Assembly: GCF_000170895.1 (NCBI RefSeq) | Contig: NZ_ABCS01000040.1 | Span: 18,269 to 82,268, forward strand | Source of the DNA: Plesiocystis pacifica SIR-1 | GTDB lineage: Bacteria > Myxococcota_A > Polyangia > Nannocystales > Nannocystaceae | Length of the DNA stretch: 64,000 bases | Direction of reading: 5' to 3' | Shown: piece by piece, positions 63,904 to 64,000 of the stretch | How positions within the stretch are numbered: position 1 is the first letter of the stretch | Layout of the letters: each line of letters starts with the position of its first letter | The notes under the pieces: model-generated | The model's input: the letters and a program-made list of their open reading frames with translations, nothing else | The model's database searches: none | What the model was told of the DNA's origin: nothing | Translations under genes and position numbers: made by a program

Positions 63904-64000
63904 CCGCTCTCTCCTCGGGCGAGGAGGGCGTGCCGGGCGGGTGTGACGATCTGGCGCATGTGTCATCGCAGCACACTCGCGGCTTGTGTCGAGCTCTCTG

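Overview
The window is high-GC bacterial DNA. The eukaryote-type Ser/Thr kinases with a membrane segment, the many Sec/lipobox lipoproteins, the HExxH lipoproteins and the vWA lipoprotein suggest a myxobacterium, perhaps of the Nannocystis/Plesiocystis/Enhygromyxa group. This is inferred from gene content only.

The organising feature is a tRNA-Asn gene (53690-53762, minus strand) that appears to hold two integrative elements in tandem. The 26 bases 53686-53711, which include the 3' end of the tRNA gene, recur exactly at 5770-5795. Everything between (about 47.9 kb, 'element B') is bounded by these direct repeats and has its tyrosine recombinase (52458-53567) next to the intact tRNA. Left of the 5770 copy is the integrase-proximal end of a second element ('element A'), with its own recombinase (4175-5743); its far end is outside the window. 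Both elements share the same right-end layout: a membrane-anchored protein of 286-287 aa, a conserved hairpin, the recombinase, a pair of 11-bp-spaced repeats (likely arm sites), a terminator serving the rebuilt tRNA gene, and the core. Both also carry a Ser/Thr kinase tail-to-tail with a Cys-rich protein ending in a shared NEDGTVTCF motif.

Element B is a defence island. (1) 6315-13373: four tightly coupled genes: UPF1-like SF1 helicase, winged-helix-like protein, double-HKD PLD protein, and a CARF-like/AAA+ sigma-54 activator. A sigma-54-type promoter lies directly upstream of the operon. (2) 13618-24272: a DruA-like (DUF4338) domain fused to a DptF-like ATPase, an unknown protein, a HerA/DptH-like ATPase and an HhH-GPD/Fe-S glycosylase-like protein; no Dnd or Ssp modification genes are present. 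(3) 37956-24328 (minus): Druantia type III-like druH and druE, followed by a Cas4/AddB-like PD-(D/E)XK nuclease and a NERD-domain UvrD-like helicase. (4) 38148-44265: a DUF6361 protein, a PLD-like protein and an SNF2-type helicase. Two small HTH regulators follow. The integrase-proximal part (45.4-51.0 kb) holds the Cys-rich protein, kinase, ECF-like sigma factor, two lipoproteins, an unknown protein and a 13-copy array of an 11-bp repeat.

Right of the tRNA is apparently chromosomal DNA: lipoproteins, two genes broken by apparent single-base shifts (54.5-55.8 kb), a metzincin-like lipoprotein, a B3/B4-domain protein, a beta-propeller-like lipoprotein, an ArsR-ACR3 arsenite resistance pair, a PD40-like lipoprotein and an alpha/beta hydrolase. 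No CRISPR array or rRNA was seen.
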